Shown in pieces: positions 25,191-33,439 of a DNA stretch of 64,000 nucleotides. Below the pieces are notes generated by a model. That model was not told the DNA's origin and made no database searches. It saw only the letters and a list, made by a program, of their open reading frames with translations. Position 1 is the first letter of the stretch. Each line of letters begins with the position of its first letter. A program made the translations under genes and the position numbers. Source of the DNA: Skermanella rosea (GTDB taxonomy: Bacteria; Pseudomonadota; Alphaproteobacteria; Azospirillales; Azospirillaceae); NCBI RefSeq assembly GCF_016806835.2, contig NZ_CP086114.1:248001-312000 (forward strand), given 5' to 3'.

Positions 25191-25978
25191 GGCGGCTCGG
25201 CGACCTGCCCCTGATGGTCTACGGCGTGCTGGTGCTGCTGTTCCTGTTCCTGCCGATCGCCATCGTGGTGCCGATGTCGTTCTCGGCGGCCAGCTCGCTG
25301 ACGTTCCCGCCGACCGAGTTCTCGCTGCGCTGGTACCAGTCCTTCTTCCAGGACCCGCGCTGGATCGAGGCGATGCGCGTGTCGCTGCTGGTCGCGTTCA
25401 TGTCGAGCCTTCTGGCGCTGGCGCTGGGCAGCGTCGCGGCCTATGGGCTGGTGCGCGGGACCTTCGCCGGGCGCCGGCTGATCGACGCCAACTTCATGGC
25501 GCCCATGATCGTGCCGCCGGTGATCACGGCGGTGGCGCTCTACATCGTGTTCGCCCGGGTCGGGCTGCTCGGCACGCTGCCCGGGCTGGTGATCGGCCAT
25601 ATGCTGCTGGGCGTGCCCTACGTGGTGCTGATCATGTCGGTGGCGATCCGGTCGTTCGACGTGCGGATCGAGCAGGTGGCCTTCAGCCTGGGCGCCTCGT
25701 GGTTCACCATGTTCCGCCGGGTGCTGCTGCCCAACCTGATGCCGAGCGCCTTCGCCGCCTGGATCTTCGCCTTCATCACCAGCTTCGACGAGGTGATCGT
25801 CACCCTGTTCGTGGCGGGCGCCTACCAGACGGTCCCGAAGAAGATGTTCAACGAGCTGGTATTGCAGATCAACCCGACCATCACCGCCATCGCGACCCTG
25901 CTGATCGCGTTCAGCGTCTGCCTGTTCGTCGTCTTCGCCCTGCTGATGCGCCGGGCCGGCCTGCTCGGGCGCCGGTGA
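25187..25978 (+). CDS. ABC transporter permease (PotC-like)
   Basis: A 263-residue second permease of the polyamine-type transporter, with six helices. The EAA loop reads IEQVAFSLGASWFTMFRRVLLPNLMP, where the conserved Gly is present. The C-terminal part, FITSFDEVIVTLFVAG, is typical of PotC/YdcV proteins. The ATG overlaps the previous stop (25187-25190), so the two permeases are translationally coupled. No ATPase gene follows; the operon ends here. Confidence 0.93.
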   Translation: MRRLGDLPLMVYGVLVLLFLFLPIAIVVPMSFSAASSLTFPPTEFSLRWYQSFFQDPRWIEAMRVSLLVAFMSSLLALALGSVAAYGLVRGTFAGRRLIDANFMAPMIVPPVITAVALYIVFARVGLLGTLPGLVIGHMLLGVPYVVLIMSVAIRSFDVRIEQVAFSLGASWFTMFRRVLLPNLMPSAFAAWIFAFITSFDEVIVTLFVAGAYQTVPKKMFNELVLQINPTITAIATLLIAFSVCLFVVFALLMRRAGLLGRR

Positions 25979-26079
25979 CGCCCGCGTGAAAAAAGTCCCG
26001 GCGCCGTGTCGGCCCGTGCCAGGCTGGTTCGTCATCTGGACAGGGAGGCCGGCGCGGCCTCGATCAGCGAAGGGGAAGC

Positions 26080-26445
26080 ATGACGATGCGCGTGATGGTA
26101 CTGGTGAAGGCGACCGAGGACAGCGAGGCGGGCACCCTGCCCTCGACCGAGCTGCTGGAGGCCATGGGCAGGTTCAACGAGGAGCTGACCAAGGCCGGGA
26201 TCATGCAGGCCGGCGAGGGCCTGAAGCCGTCGTCGCAGGGCAAGCGCGTGGCCTTCGACGGCGCCGGCCGCACCGTCATCGACGGCCCCTTCGCCGCGAC
26301 CCGCGAGCTGGTCGCCGGCTTCTGGCTGTGGGAGGTCAAGGACATGGCCGAGGCGGTCGAGTGGGTGAAACGCTGCCCCAACCCGATGCCCGGCCCGAGC
26401 GAGATCGAGATCCGGCCGCTCTACGAGATGGCCGACTTCCAGTAG
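26080..26445 (+). CDS. YciI family protein (DGPF domain)
   Basis: A 121-residue small alpha/beta protein of the YciI-like group. The family's IDGPFAATRELVAGFWLWEV is central, and MRVMVLVKAT opens the ferredoxin-like fold. Relatives are often encoded near ECF sigma factors and have no settled function, although an active-site-like His/Asp pair is discussed for E. coli YciI. ATG at 26080; an in-frame start two codons on is also possible. It is convergent with the cupin gene. Confidence 0.88.
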   Translation: MTMRVMVLVKATEDSEAGTLPSTELLEAMGRFNEELTKAGIMQAGEGLKPSSQGKRVAFDGAGRTVIDGPFAATRELVAGFWLWEVKDMAEAVEWVKRCPNPMPGPSEIEIRPLYEMADFQ

Positions 26446-26506
26446 GGGCCGGCAGGCATCCCCCGTCCGACGGCCCCGCGGCGACCTTGGCTGCTCCTGC
26501 CGCGGG

Positions 26507-27025
26507 TTAGTCGCCGCGGATGCCGGCGGGGTACTCGGCCTCCGAGACATGCTCCGCCCACCGGACGGGGCTGCCATCCTTCGATTCCTGGATGGCGATG
26601 TGGGCCATGGCCGTCGCCCGCGCCGCCCCGTGCCAGTGGCGGACGCCGGGCGGAAACCAGACGACGTCGCCTTCCCGGATTTCCCGGACGGGGCCACCTT
26701 CCACCTGGGTCCAGCCGGTGCCGGAGGTGACGATCAGGCGTTGGCCGAGGGGGTGCGTGTGCCAGGCCGTACGCGCTCCGGGCTCGAACCTCACCAACGC
26801 CGCCCCGACCTGCGACGGCCCGACGGGATCGAACAGCGGGGTGATCGTGGCCGTGCCCGTGAAGTATTCCGCCGGCCCAGGTCGCGGGCTCCGGGATCCG
26901 CTGCGGCTGATTTCCATCTGCTCTGCCCCTTGTTCTGGTGGATCGCTTCGTGCCTGTGCCCATGGCTGTCCCGGCGCGCAGGCGAGGAGCGACAACGGCA
27001 AGACGATCGCTGCGAGCGGCTTCAT
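26507..27025 (-). CDS. Exported cupin-domain protein, probable lipoprotein
   Basis: About 172 residues. A short hydrophobic N-terminus with a lipobox-like LSLLAC suggests a lipoprotein. The cupin barrel shows HTHPLGQRLIVTSG (metal-binding His motif 1) and PPGVRHWHGA (motif 2), so a metal centre is likely. Related quercetinase-like or carboxymuconolactone-associated cupins sit in similar operons. ATG 27025 has aaggga upstream; an in-frame ATG at 27049 overlaps the stop of a hydrolase remnant, which suggests the two were once coupled. The substrate is unknown. Confidence 0.85.
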   Translation of the reverse strand: MKPLAAIVLPLSLLACAPGQPWAQARSDPPEQGAEQMEISRSGSRSPRPGPAEYFTGTATITPLFDPVGPSQVGAALVRFEPGARTAWHTHPLGQRLIVTSGTGWTQVEGGPVREIREGDVVWFPPGVRHWHGAARATAMAHIAIQESKDGSPVRWAEHVSEAEYPAGIRGD

Positions 27026-27045
27026 CGCGATTTTTCCCTTCGGTT

Positions 27046-27165
27046 TCATGCCAGATGCTGGCTTAAGAAGAATCCAAGCCTGTCGAACGGGATCAGGCCG
27101 ACCCGGTCGTACAGGTCCACGTGGCCGGCACCGGCCATGACCAGGAGTTCCTTCGGTTCGGCTGT
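27046..27165 (-). pseudogene. C-terminal remnant of an alpha/beta hydrolase
   Basis: On the minus strand an open fragment of 39 codons ends in a stop at 27046. It reads KELLVMAGAGHVDLYDRVG and continues LIPFDRLGFFLSQHLA. This matches the C-terminus of YcjY-type alpha/beta hydrolases, including the catalytic-histidine region GAGHVDLYD. The frame is closed by TGA immediately upstream and nothing resembling the nucleophile domain is present. It is therefore a deletion remnant between the MFS gene and the cupin gene. Confidence 0.7.
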
Positions 27166-27191
27166 TCATCCGTAGTCTCCCGATTGTTCGG

Positions 27192-28421
27192 TCAAAGAGG
27201 CGCGCTTTCCGGGCCGGCCGTCCGGCGTGCGCAGAGGACGCCGAGGAGGGCCGAGGCTCCGAGCAATGCCGCGGCTGCGGCGAAAGCCGCGCGGTGGCCG
27301 GCCGCGTCGAACAGGAACCCGCCGCCCGCAGCACCGAGCGTGATCGCGAGCTGGATCACGGCGACCATCAGGCCGCCGCCCGCCTCGGCATCTTCCGGCA
27401 GGGTCCGGCTCAGCCACGTCCACCACGCGACAGGCAGCGCGGTTCCGATCAGGCCCCAGGCCGCGAGGAGAACCGCGGTCGGCACCGGCATCGCACCCAT
27501 GGCGACGAGGCCCAGCGCGATCGCCGCCATGGCGAGCGGGGCGAGGACCAGCGTCGCGGAAAGACTCCTGGCGACGATACGGCCGATCAGCCAGGTACCG
27601 ACCAGGCCCGCCCCACCCATGGCCAGCAGGATCAGCGAGAGGACCGGCACGCTCACCTGCGTGACGCTCTCCAGGAACGGGCGGATATAGGTGAACAGGG
27701 CGAACTGGCCCATGAAGAGCAGCGCCACCGCGGCCATGCCGCTCCTGGCCCGGGGCCGGCGCAGCACGCCCAGCGCGCCCGTGCCGCGGCTCGAGCGTTC
27801 GGACGGCATCGCCGGAAGGGTCAGCCACTGCCACGCGAAGGTAACCGCGGCGAGCGGGATCACCACGGAGAAGGCGCCGCGCCAGCCGATGAACTGGCCG
27901 AGGAAGCTTCCGAGCGGAGCGGCGAACGTCGTGGCGAGCGCATTGCCCCCGTTCAGCATCGCCAGCGCGCCGGGTACCTGATCCCTGGGAACCAGCCGCA
28001 TGACCGTCGCCGCCGACATCGACCAGAAGCCACCGATCGCGATGCCAAGCAGGGCGCGTCCGGCCATCAGGACCGCGAAGCCGGGAGCGAACGTCACCAG
28101 CAGGCCGGACAGCAGCATCAGCACCGTCAGGCCCAGCAGCACGGCGCGGCGATCGATCCCGGCCGTCAGCGAGGAAATGGTGAGGCTTGCCAGGACGGCG
28201 AAAAGCCCCGATACGGAAATCGCCTGTCCCGCCGCTCCCTCGGTCAGGTGGAGGTCGGACGCGATCGGCGTCAGGATGCTGACCGGCATGAATTCCGAAG
28301 CGATCAGCGTCGACACGCACAGCGTCAGCGCCAGCACCGCTCCCCAGCCGCCGGCCGCGCCACCCTGGCGCGGAAGCGGAGATATCCTGTCGACGATTTC
28401 AGAACCGGCGTTGCCTGCCAT
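27192..28421 (-). CDS. MFS transporter, DHA1/AraJ-like exporter
   Basis: A 409-residue major facilitator with about 12 helices. Motif A-like GIDRRAVLLG lies between helices 2 and 3, and GIAIGGFWSMSAATV and GGNALATTFAAPLGSFLG mark helices 4 and 5. The overall pattern is that of the AraJ/YdhP-type DHA1 exporters (sugar, arabinose or drug efflux). ATG 28421. It follows a LysR gene on the same strand by about 150 bp, with a 10-bp palindrome in the gap. The exported compound is unknown. Confidence 0.9.
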   Translation of the reverse strand: MAGNAGSEIVDRISPLPRQGGAAGGWGAVLALTLCVSTLIASEFMPVSILTPIASDLHLTEGAAGQAISVSGLFAVLASLTISSLTAGIDRRAVLLGLTVLMLLSGLLVTFAPGFAVLMAGRALLGIAIGGFWSMSAATVMRLVPRDQVPGALAMLNGGNALATTFAAPLGSFLGQFIGWRGAFSVVIPLAAVTFAWQWLTLPAMPSERSSRGTGALGVLRRPRARSGMAAVALLFMGQFALFTYIRPFLESVTQVSVPVLSLILLAMGGAGLVGTWLIGRIVARSLSATLVLAPLAMAAIALGLVAMGAMPVPTAVLLAAWGLIGTALPVAWWTWLSRTLPEDAEAGGGLMVAVIQLAITLGAAGGGFLFDAAGHRAAFAAAAALLGASALLGVLCARRTAGPESAPL

Positions 28422-28445
28422 GCCTCATCCCACCTGACGCTGAGT

Positions 28446-28469
28446 GCATCACGGCACGGGCCGTGATGC
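28446..28469. promoter_or_regulatory. 10-bp palindrome upstream of the MFS gene
   Basis: gcatcacggc (28446-28455) and gccgtgatgc (28460-28469) are perfect inverted arms around acgg. It lies 25 bp before the MFS start and downstream of the LysR gene. It may be an operator for MFS control or a terminator of the LysR transcript; there is no U tract, so an operator is slightly favoured. Confidence 0.4.
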
Positions 28470-28573
28470 GTGACGGGACGATAATGGGGCGGGACGCCGC
28501 TGCCGGTTACCCGTCGTGTCATTGACGGGGCGATGAGCCACGCTCATCATCGAGCCTCCCAAGGCCTGGGTTC

Positions 28574-29482
28574 TCACGGGCCGAGCGGGCGCATCTCGCG
28601 GATGAGGCCGATCAGGAGGCGCAGGCCGGTCGGCAGTTGCCGGCGTCCGGAATAGTAGATGTGGAAGCCCGGTCCGACGGGCGCCCAGTCGGCGAGCACG
28701 ATGCGCAGTTGGCCGCGCCCGACCCGCGAGGCGACGCAAGGTTCCGGGAGATAGGCGAGCGCGGCGCCTCCGGTCGCGAGATCCAGCGCGAACTGGGTAT
28801 CGTCGATGGTGATCGCGCCGGGCACGTCGATCGCCATCTCCTCGCCATCCTTCTCGAACTCCCAGCGGTAGATGCTGTCGTCGCCCAGCCGTATCCGAAG
28901 GCAGCGGTGCGCGAGCAGGTCGCGCGGGTGCTCCGGCACGCCGAACCTCTCCAGGTATGCGGGCGCCCCCGCCACCACCCACCGTATGTCGCCGGACAGC
29001 CGCTGGGCGATCATGTCCTCGGGAACCGTTCCGCCGTAGCGGATCCCCGCGTCGGCTCCTTCGGCGATCACGTCCACCAGATGGTTGGAGACCGTCACGT
29101 CCACCCCGATGCCGGGGTAGCGGTCGACGAAGGCCGGGAGGACCGGTGCGAGCAGGAGCGAGCTCGCGTGCTCCAGCACGTTCAGCCGGATGCGCCCCGA
29201 GGGTTCCGTCCGGTGGCGGTTCAGCGTCTCGACCGCCGCCCCGATAGCCTCGAACGGGCCGTTGATCGCGGCGTGCAGCTCCTCGCCGGCGGCGGTGAGC
29301 GTCACGCTCCGGTTGGTGCGGTTGAGCAGCCGGACGCCGAGCCGCGTCTCGAGCCCTTTCAGCGCGTGGCTCAGCGCGGACGCGGTGACGCCTAGTTCAA
29401 GGCCCGCGCGGCGGAAGCTGCGGTGCTTGGCGATGGCGAGGAAATAGCTGAAATCCGCCAGGTCGGCGCGGTTGATCTGCAT
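28574..29482 (-). CDS. LysR family transcriptional regulator
   Basis: A 302-residue LysR regulator. The winged helix is at residues 5-65 (FLAIAKHRSFRRAGLELGVTASALSHALKGLE, then GVRLLNRTNRSVTLT). The remaining two-lobed domain binds the co-inducer. Start 29482 (MQINRADL) is preferred to an upstream GTG/ATG at 29521, because relatives begin 2-6 residues before DLADF. It probably regulates the downstream MFS exporter and perhaps the cupin/hydrolase genes. Confidence 0.92.
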   Translation of the reverse strand: MQINRADLADFSYFLAIAKHRSFRRAGLELGVTASALSHALKGLETRLGVRLLNRTNRSVTLTAAGEELHAAINGPFEAIGAAVETLNRHRTEPSGRIRLNVLEHASSLLLAPVLPAFVDRYPGIGVDVTVSNHLVDVIAEGADAGIRYGGTVPEDMIAQRLSGDIRWVVAGAPAYLERFGVPEHPRDLLAHRCLRIRLGDDSIYRWEFEKDGEEMAIDVPGAITIDDTQFALDLATGGAALAYLPEPCVASRVGRGQLRIVLADWAPVGPGFHIYYSGRRQLPTGLRLLIGLIREMRPLGP

Positions 29483-29557
29483 GGGCGGAATATGCCGACG
29501 CCGGCGGCGATCGGCAATCACGTTGAGTATCGCTCATCGCCGCCGGCCGCCCCCCTC

Positions 29558-30343
29558 CTACATCTTCATGCCGGGCAGGTTGAGCGACGCGGTGTTGCCG
29601 CCGTCCACCGGAAGCGCCTGGCCGGTGACGTAGCTGGCGTCGTCGCTGGCGAGGAAGGCGATGACGGCGGCCACCTCCTCCGGCCTGCCGTAGCGGCGCA
29701 GCTCGCAGCGGGCGCCGAGCCGGTCGCCCTTGCCGACGGCGCGGGCATGGTCGAAGATCCCCTGGGTCATGCCGGTCTCGATCAGGCCGGGGCAGACGGC
29801 GTTGACCCGGATGTTCCATTGGCCCAGGTCGCAGGCGGATGTCTGGGTGAAGTTGATCAGCCCCGCCTTGGAGGCGCTGTAGGCGTTCCCCCCGGCGCCC
29901 GACCTTATTCCCGCCACCGACGCGGTGTTGACGATGGCGCCCCGGCCGGCCGCCTGCATGGGACGCGAGGCGTATTTGGTGAAATTGACCGCGCCGAACA
30001 GGTTGACCGCCATGACGCGCTGCCAGTCGCCCAGGTCCTGCTCGGTCGCGATGGCCGTGCTGCCGCCCAGGATGCCGGCATTGTTGCACAGCACGTCGAT
30101 GCGGCCGTGCCGCGCCAGGACGTCGGCGACGCAGGCCTCCACCGCCGCCTCGTCGGCGACGTCCACCGCGAAGATGCCGGACCGCGCGCCGTCCGGCAGC
30201 GCACCCGCGGTTCCGCGCAACCCTTCCTCGTCGCGGTCGACCAGGGCGACCGCCGCCCCCTCGGACGCGAGGCGCAGCGCCGTCGCGCGCCCGATGCCGC
30301 TGCCCGCCCCGGTCACCAGGGCGACCCGATCCGTGAACCGCAT
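29558..30343 (-). CDS. SDR family NAD(P)-dependent oxidoreductase
   Basis: A 261-residue classical short-chain dehydrogenase. It has the cofactor motif TGAGSGIG near residue 12, CNNAGILGG, the catalytic Ser and Tyr-x-x-x-Lys in NAYSASKAG, and PGLIETGM after. An Asp in VDRDEE at the end of the second strand favours NAD. The C-terminal SYVTGQALPVDGG is intact. ATG 30343 follows ggaagg. It lies 51 bp after the MaoC gene and is probably the last gene of the acyl-CoA synthetase operon. The substrate is probably a hydroxyacyl-CoA or alcohol intermediate. Confidence 0.92.
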   Translation of the reverse strand: MRFTDRVALVTGAGSGIGRATALRLASEGAAVALVDRDEEGLRGTAGALPDGARSGIFAVDVADEAAVEACVADVLARHGRIDVLCNNAGILGGSTAIATEQDLGDWQRVMAVNLFGAVNFTKYASRPMQAAGRGAIVNTASVAGIRSGAGGNAYSASKAGLINFTQTSACDLGQWNIRVNAVCPGLIETGMTQGIFDHARAVGKGDRLGARCELRRYGRPEEVAAVIAFLASDDASYVTGQALPVDGGNTASLNLPGMKM

Positions 30344-30394
30344 GGATTTTCCTTCCCTCCCACAATTCCTGCCCGTTGTTCCTGAGGAACGCGG

Positions 30395-30853
30395 TCAGAC
30401 CAGATACAGCACCAGCATCTCGGCGACGCAGACCGGGCGGCTGCCGCCTTCCAGCTCCACGGTCGCCTCGATCGCGACCAGGAAGCGGCCTTCTCCCTGC
30501 GACTCCACCGACTTCAGCCTGAAGACGGCGCGGATGCGGCCGCCGGACGGGACGGGGGCGGGGAAGCGCACGCGGTTCAGCCCGTAGTTCAGCCGGGTGC
30601 CGATCCCGTCCACCGCGAAGGCCTGCGCGCCCAGCATCGGCAGCAGGGACAGCGTCAGATAGCCATGGGCGATGGTCGTCCCGAACGGCGATTCCCGCGC
30701 GGCCCGGCCGGGGTCCACGTGGATCCACTGGTGGTCGCCGGTCGCGTCGGCGAAGGTCCCGATGCGCTCCTGCCCGATCTCGACCCAGTCGCTGGTCCCC
30801 AGCTCCATGCCGATGCGCCCGATGAGCGCCGGCATCCCGCCGATGCGGTTCAT
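30395..30853 (-). CDS. MaoC family (R)-specific enoyl-CoA hydratase-like protein
   Basis: A 152-residue hot-dog fold protein. The hydratase 2 motif is clear: FADATGDHQWIHVD with the catalytic Asp and His, followed by PFGTTIAHGYLTLSLLP. It hydrates 2-enoyl-CoA in the R configuration. The start at 30853 overlaps the upstream synthetase stop by ATGA, so the two are coupled; an alternative ATG lies at 30835. With the synthetase and SDR it makes an activation-hydration-oxidation set for an acid substrate. Confidence 0.92.
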   Translation of the reverse strand: MNRIGGMPALIGRIGMELGTSDWVEIGQERIGTFADATGDHQWIHVDPGRAARESPFGTTIAHGYLTLSLLPMLGAQAFAVDGIGTRLNYGLNRVRFPAPVPSGGRIRAVFRLKSVESQGEGRFLVAIEATVELEGGSRPVCVAEMLVLYLV

Positions 30854-32436
30854 GCTCCCCGTTCTCCCTGCCAATAGGGCGCCCGCAGCTCGCGCTTCAG
30901 CACCTTGCCGATCTCGCTGCGCGGCAGCGACTCCCGCAACTCCAGCCCGGACAGCCGGTGCGTCCGGCCCAGCCGCCCGTTGGCCCAGGCCAGCAGGTCC
31001 GCCGCATCGACGGTCCGGCCGGGCTTCAGCACCACGAAGCCCAGCGGGGTCTCCCCCCAGTCCGGGCTGGGCGCCGCGACGACCGCCGCCTCCGCCACCG
31101 CGTCGTGGGACAGCAGCACCTGCTCCAGGTCGCTGGCGTAGATGTTGAAGCCGCCGGACAGGATCATGTCCTTGCGCCGGTCCAGCAGATAGAGGAATCC
31201 GTCCTCGTCGAACCGGCCGAGGTCGCCGGAGCGGATGAAGGCCTCGCCCTCCGGGCTGAACCAGACGGCCTCGCGGGTCGCGGCCGGCGCGCCGTGGTAG
31301 CCGCTCATCATGGTGGAGGACCGGCCGACGATCTCCCCGGTTCCGCCGCGCGGCAGTTCGCGGCCCCGCTCGTCGATGATGCGGATGTCGGCGCCGCCGG
31401 CCGGCCTTCCCACGGAGTCCAGCTTGCCGGGAAAGGCCGACGCATCCAGCACGGTGCTGACGCCGCCCTCGGTCATGCCGTAGCCGTCCAGCATCCTGCC
31501 GGGCCAGCGCTCCAGGATCGCGCGCAGCACGGGAGCCCGCAGCGGCGCGCTGGTCGACATCTTGGCGCGGAACGAGGACAGGTCGAACCTGTCGAAGTCG
31601 GGCAATGCCAGGATGCGCTCGTACTGGACGGGGACCAGCATGGTGTGGGTGGCGCGCTCGCACTCCGCCACCTCCAGGTAGCCGCGCGCGTCGAACTTCC
31701 GCATCAGCACGACCGTCCCGCCGCCCGCCAGGGTCGGCAGCAGCGCCACCAGCGTGGTGTTGGAGTAGAGCGGCGTCGCGACCAGCGTGACCGCGTCCCC
31801 GCCCAGGCCGTAGGCCGCGACCCGCTGGCGGTTCTGGCGCGAGCGGAAGCGGTGGTCGTGCAGGATGCCCTTGGGCACGCTGGTCGTGCCGGAGCTGTAG
31901 ATGATGTCGAACGCGTCGTCCGGCCCCGGCTCGACATCCTGCGGGTCCGCCGCCGCGCCGAGCCAGTCCTCCAGCCCCATCCAGGCCCCGTCCGCGAAGT
32001 CCAGGCCGACCCGGACGGGAACGCCGCCCGCGATCTCCTCCGCCGCTGGCCGGTACCGCGCGGAGGCGAACAGGAAGCGCCCCCCGCTGTCCGCCAGCAT
32101 CCCGCCGAGCGTCCGGGGGGTGGCGGAGGTCGGCAGCGGCACCATGCAGCCGCCGGCGGCCAGCGTGCCGAGATAGAGGGCCACGAAGTCGGCCGAGTTC
32201 TCCGACAGGCAGGCGACCCGGCCGCCGGTGCGGAGCCCGGCTGCCGCGAGGGCCGCCGCGACGCGGTCGACCCGGCGGCCCAGCTCTCCCCAGGCGACCG
32301 TCCGTCCGCCGTCGCGGATCGCGGGATGGCCGGCGCGGGCAACGGCGTGGCGGCGCACCAGTGCCGGCATCGGTTCGAACACCTCGCCCCGCACTGGGGC
32401 GGGGACGATGGTCGGGGGAGCGGCGGTCATGGCCAT
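30850..32436 (-). CDS. AMP-dependent acyl-CoA synthetase/ligase
   Basis: A 528-residue class I adenylate-forming enzyme. It has the phosphate loop YSSGTTSVPKGILH, the A5 motif YGMTEGG, the hinge LDRRKDMILSGGFNIYASDLE and the C-terminal catalytic lysine in SEIGKVLKREL. It activates a carboxylic acid to its CoA thioester; the chain or ring specificity cannot be read directly. ATG 32436 (a second ATG two codons later). First gene of the minus-strand operon and divergent from a crotonase gene. Confidence 0.93.
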   Translation of the reverse strand: MAMTAAPPTIVPAPVRGEVFEPMPALVRRHAVARAGHPAIRDGGRTVAWGELGRRVDRVAAALAAAGLRTGGRVACLSENSADFVALYLGTLAAGGCMVPLPTSATPRTLGGMLADSGGRFLFASARYRPAAEEIAGGVPVRVGLDFADGAWMGLEDWLGAAADPQDVEPGPDDAFDIIYSSGTTSVPKGILHDHRFRSRQNRQRVAAYGLGGDAVTLVATPLYSNTTLVALLPTLAGGGTVVLMRKFDARGYLEVAECERATHTMLVPVQYERILALPDFDRFDLSSFRAKMSTSAPLRAPVLRAILERWPGRMLDGYGMTEGGVSTVLDASAFPGKLDSVGRPAGGADIRIIDERGRELPRGGTGEIVGRSSTMMSGYHGAPAATREAVWFSPEGEAFIRSGDLGRFDEDGFLYLLDRRKDMILSGGFNIYASDLEQVLLSHDAVAEAAVVAAPSPDWGETPLGFVVLKPGRTVDAADLLAWANGRLGRTHRLSGLELRESLPRSEIGKVLKRELRAPYWQGERGA

Positions 32437-32637
32437 GGTTCCTGTTCTTCTTGTCCCGTTCTTCCTCCCGGGGTCTTGCCGGATCGTTACACGAGCCGTC
32501 GCAGAGTGTCAAATCGTCGAAACTCTATTTCGCATGGCGGTATAAAACGGCCCGGGATCGGTTTACATCGCCCAGGCGATCCTTTATGCAGACCTCGAAA
32601 AACCGAATTCCGCGGAAAAGCGGCGGGGGAGGAAACG
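32437..32637. promoter_or_regulatory. Divergent promoter region of the acyl-CoA cluster
   Basis: A 201-bp region between the divergent synthetase and crotonase genes. It holds the inverted repeat cgaaa-ctcta-tttcg (32518-32532) and an AT-rich ggtataaaa stretch just after it. Either could be part of a shared operator-promoter, but no regulator gene lies in the cluster. Confidence 0.35.
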
Positions 32638-33429
32638 ATGACGGAACTGCTTGAAGAGCAGCGGGGGCGGGTGCTGGTCCTGACCATCAGCGATCCGGCG
32701 ACACGGAACGCGCTGGGGCCCGACGTCTATGCCAAGGGCAGCGAGGCGCTGCGCCGGGCCGCCTGGGACCCCGGCATCGGCGCGGTCGTGCTGACCGGCG
32801 CGGGCGACGCCTTCTGCAGCGGCGGCAACCTGAACCGCCTCGCCGGACTGCGCGACGGGCCGCCCGGGCAGGCGGCCGGACAGGCCGAGGCGGGGATCGA
32901 CCTGCTGCACGGCTGGATACGGCTGCTGCGCGCGTGCCCAAAGCCGGTGATCGCCGCGGTCGAGGGGGTGGCCGCCGGGGCCGGCTTCTCGGTGGCGCTG
33001 GCCTGCGACATGATCGTGGCGGCCAAGGACGCCCGTTTCGTGCTGGCCTATGTCAAGGTCGGCCTCAGCCCCGACGGCGGCGCCACCGCGTTCCTGGCCC
33101 GGTCGCTGCCGCGCCAGACGGTGGCCGAGATCGCGATGGAGGGCGGCACGGTCGAGGCGGAACGCCTGCACCGGCTGGGCGTGGTCAACGCCCTGTGCGA
33201 ACCCGGCACGGTGCTGGAAGCGGCGGTCGGCCGCGCCCGGCGGCTGGCCGAGGGTCCGTCCGCGGCCATCACCTCGATCAAGCGCCTGGTCGACGCGGCG
33301 CAGGACGGCGATCTCGACTCCCAGCTCGACCGCGAGCGCCGGGCTTTCGTCCGCAACCTACTCCATGCCGACGCCGGGGAGGGCATCGCCGCCTTCCTGG
33401 AAAAGCGTCCCGCCCATTTCCACCCTTGA
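32638..33429 (+). CDS. Enoyl-CoA hydratase/isomerase family protein (PaaG-like)
   Basis: A 263-residue crotonase. The oxyanion-hole segments are FCSGGNLNRL and VEGVAAGAGFSVALACD. At the usual catalytic site the sequence is KVGLSPDGG, carrying Asp and not the hydratase Glu pair, as in PaaG-type isomerases, so an isomerase or unusual hydratase role is likely. ATG 32638 follows a strong gggggaggaaa. It is followed 10 bp later by a nitronate monooxygenase gene. Confidence 0.9.
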   Translation: MTELLEEQRGRVLVLTISDPATRNALGPDVYAKGSEALRRAAWDPGIGAVVLTGAGDAFCSGGNLNRLAGLRDGPPGQAAGQAEAGIDLLHGWIRLLRACPKPVIAAVEGVAAGAGFSVALACDMIVAAKDARFVLAYVKVGLSPDGGATAFLARSLPRQTVAEIAMEGGTVEAERLHRLGVVNALCEPGTVLEAAVGRARRLAEGPSAAITSIKRLVDAAQDGDLDSQLDRERRAFVRNLLHADAGEGIAAFLEKRPAHFHP

Positions 33430-33439
33430 GGTCTGGGCG

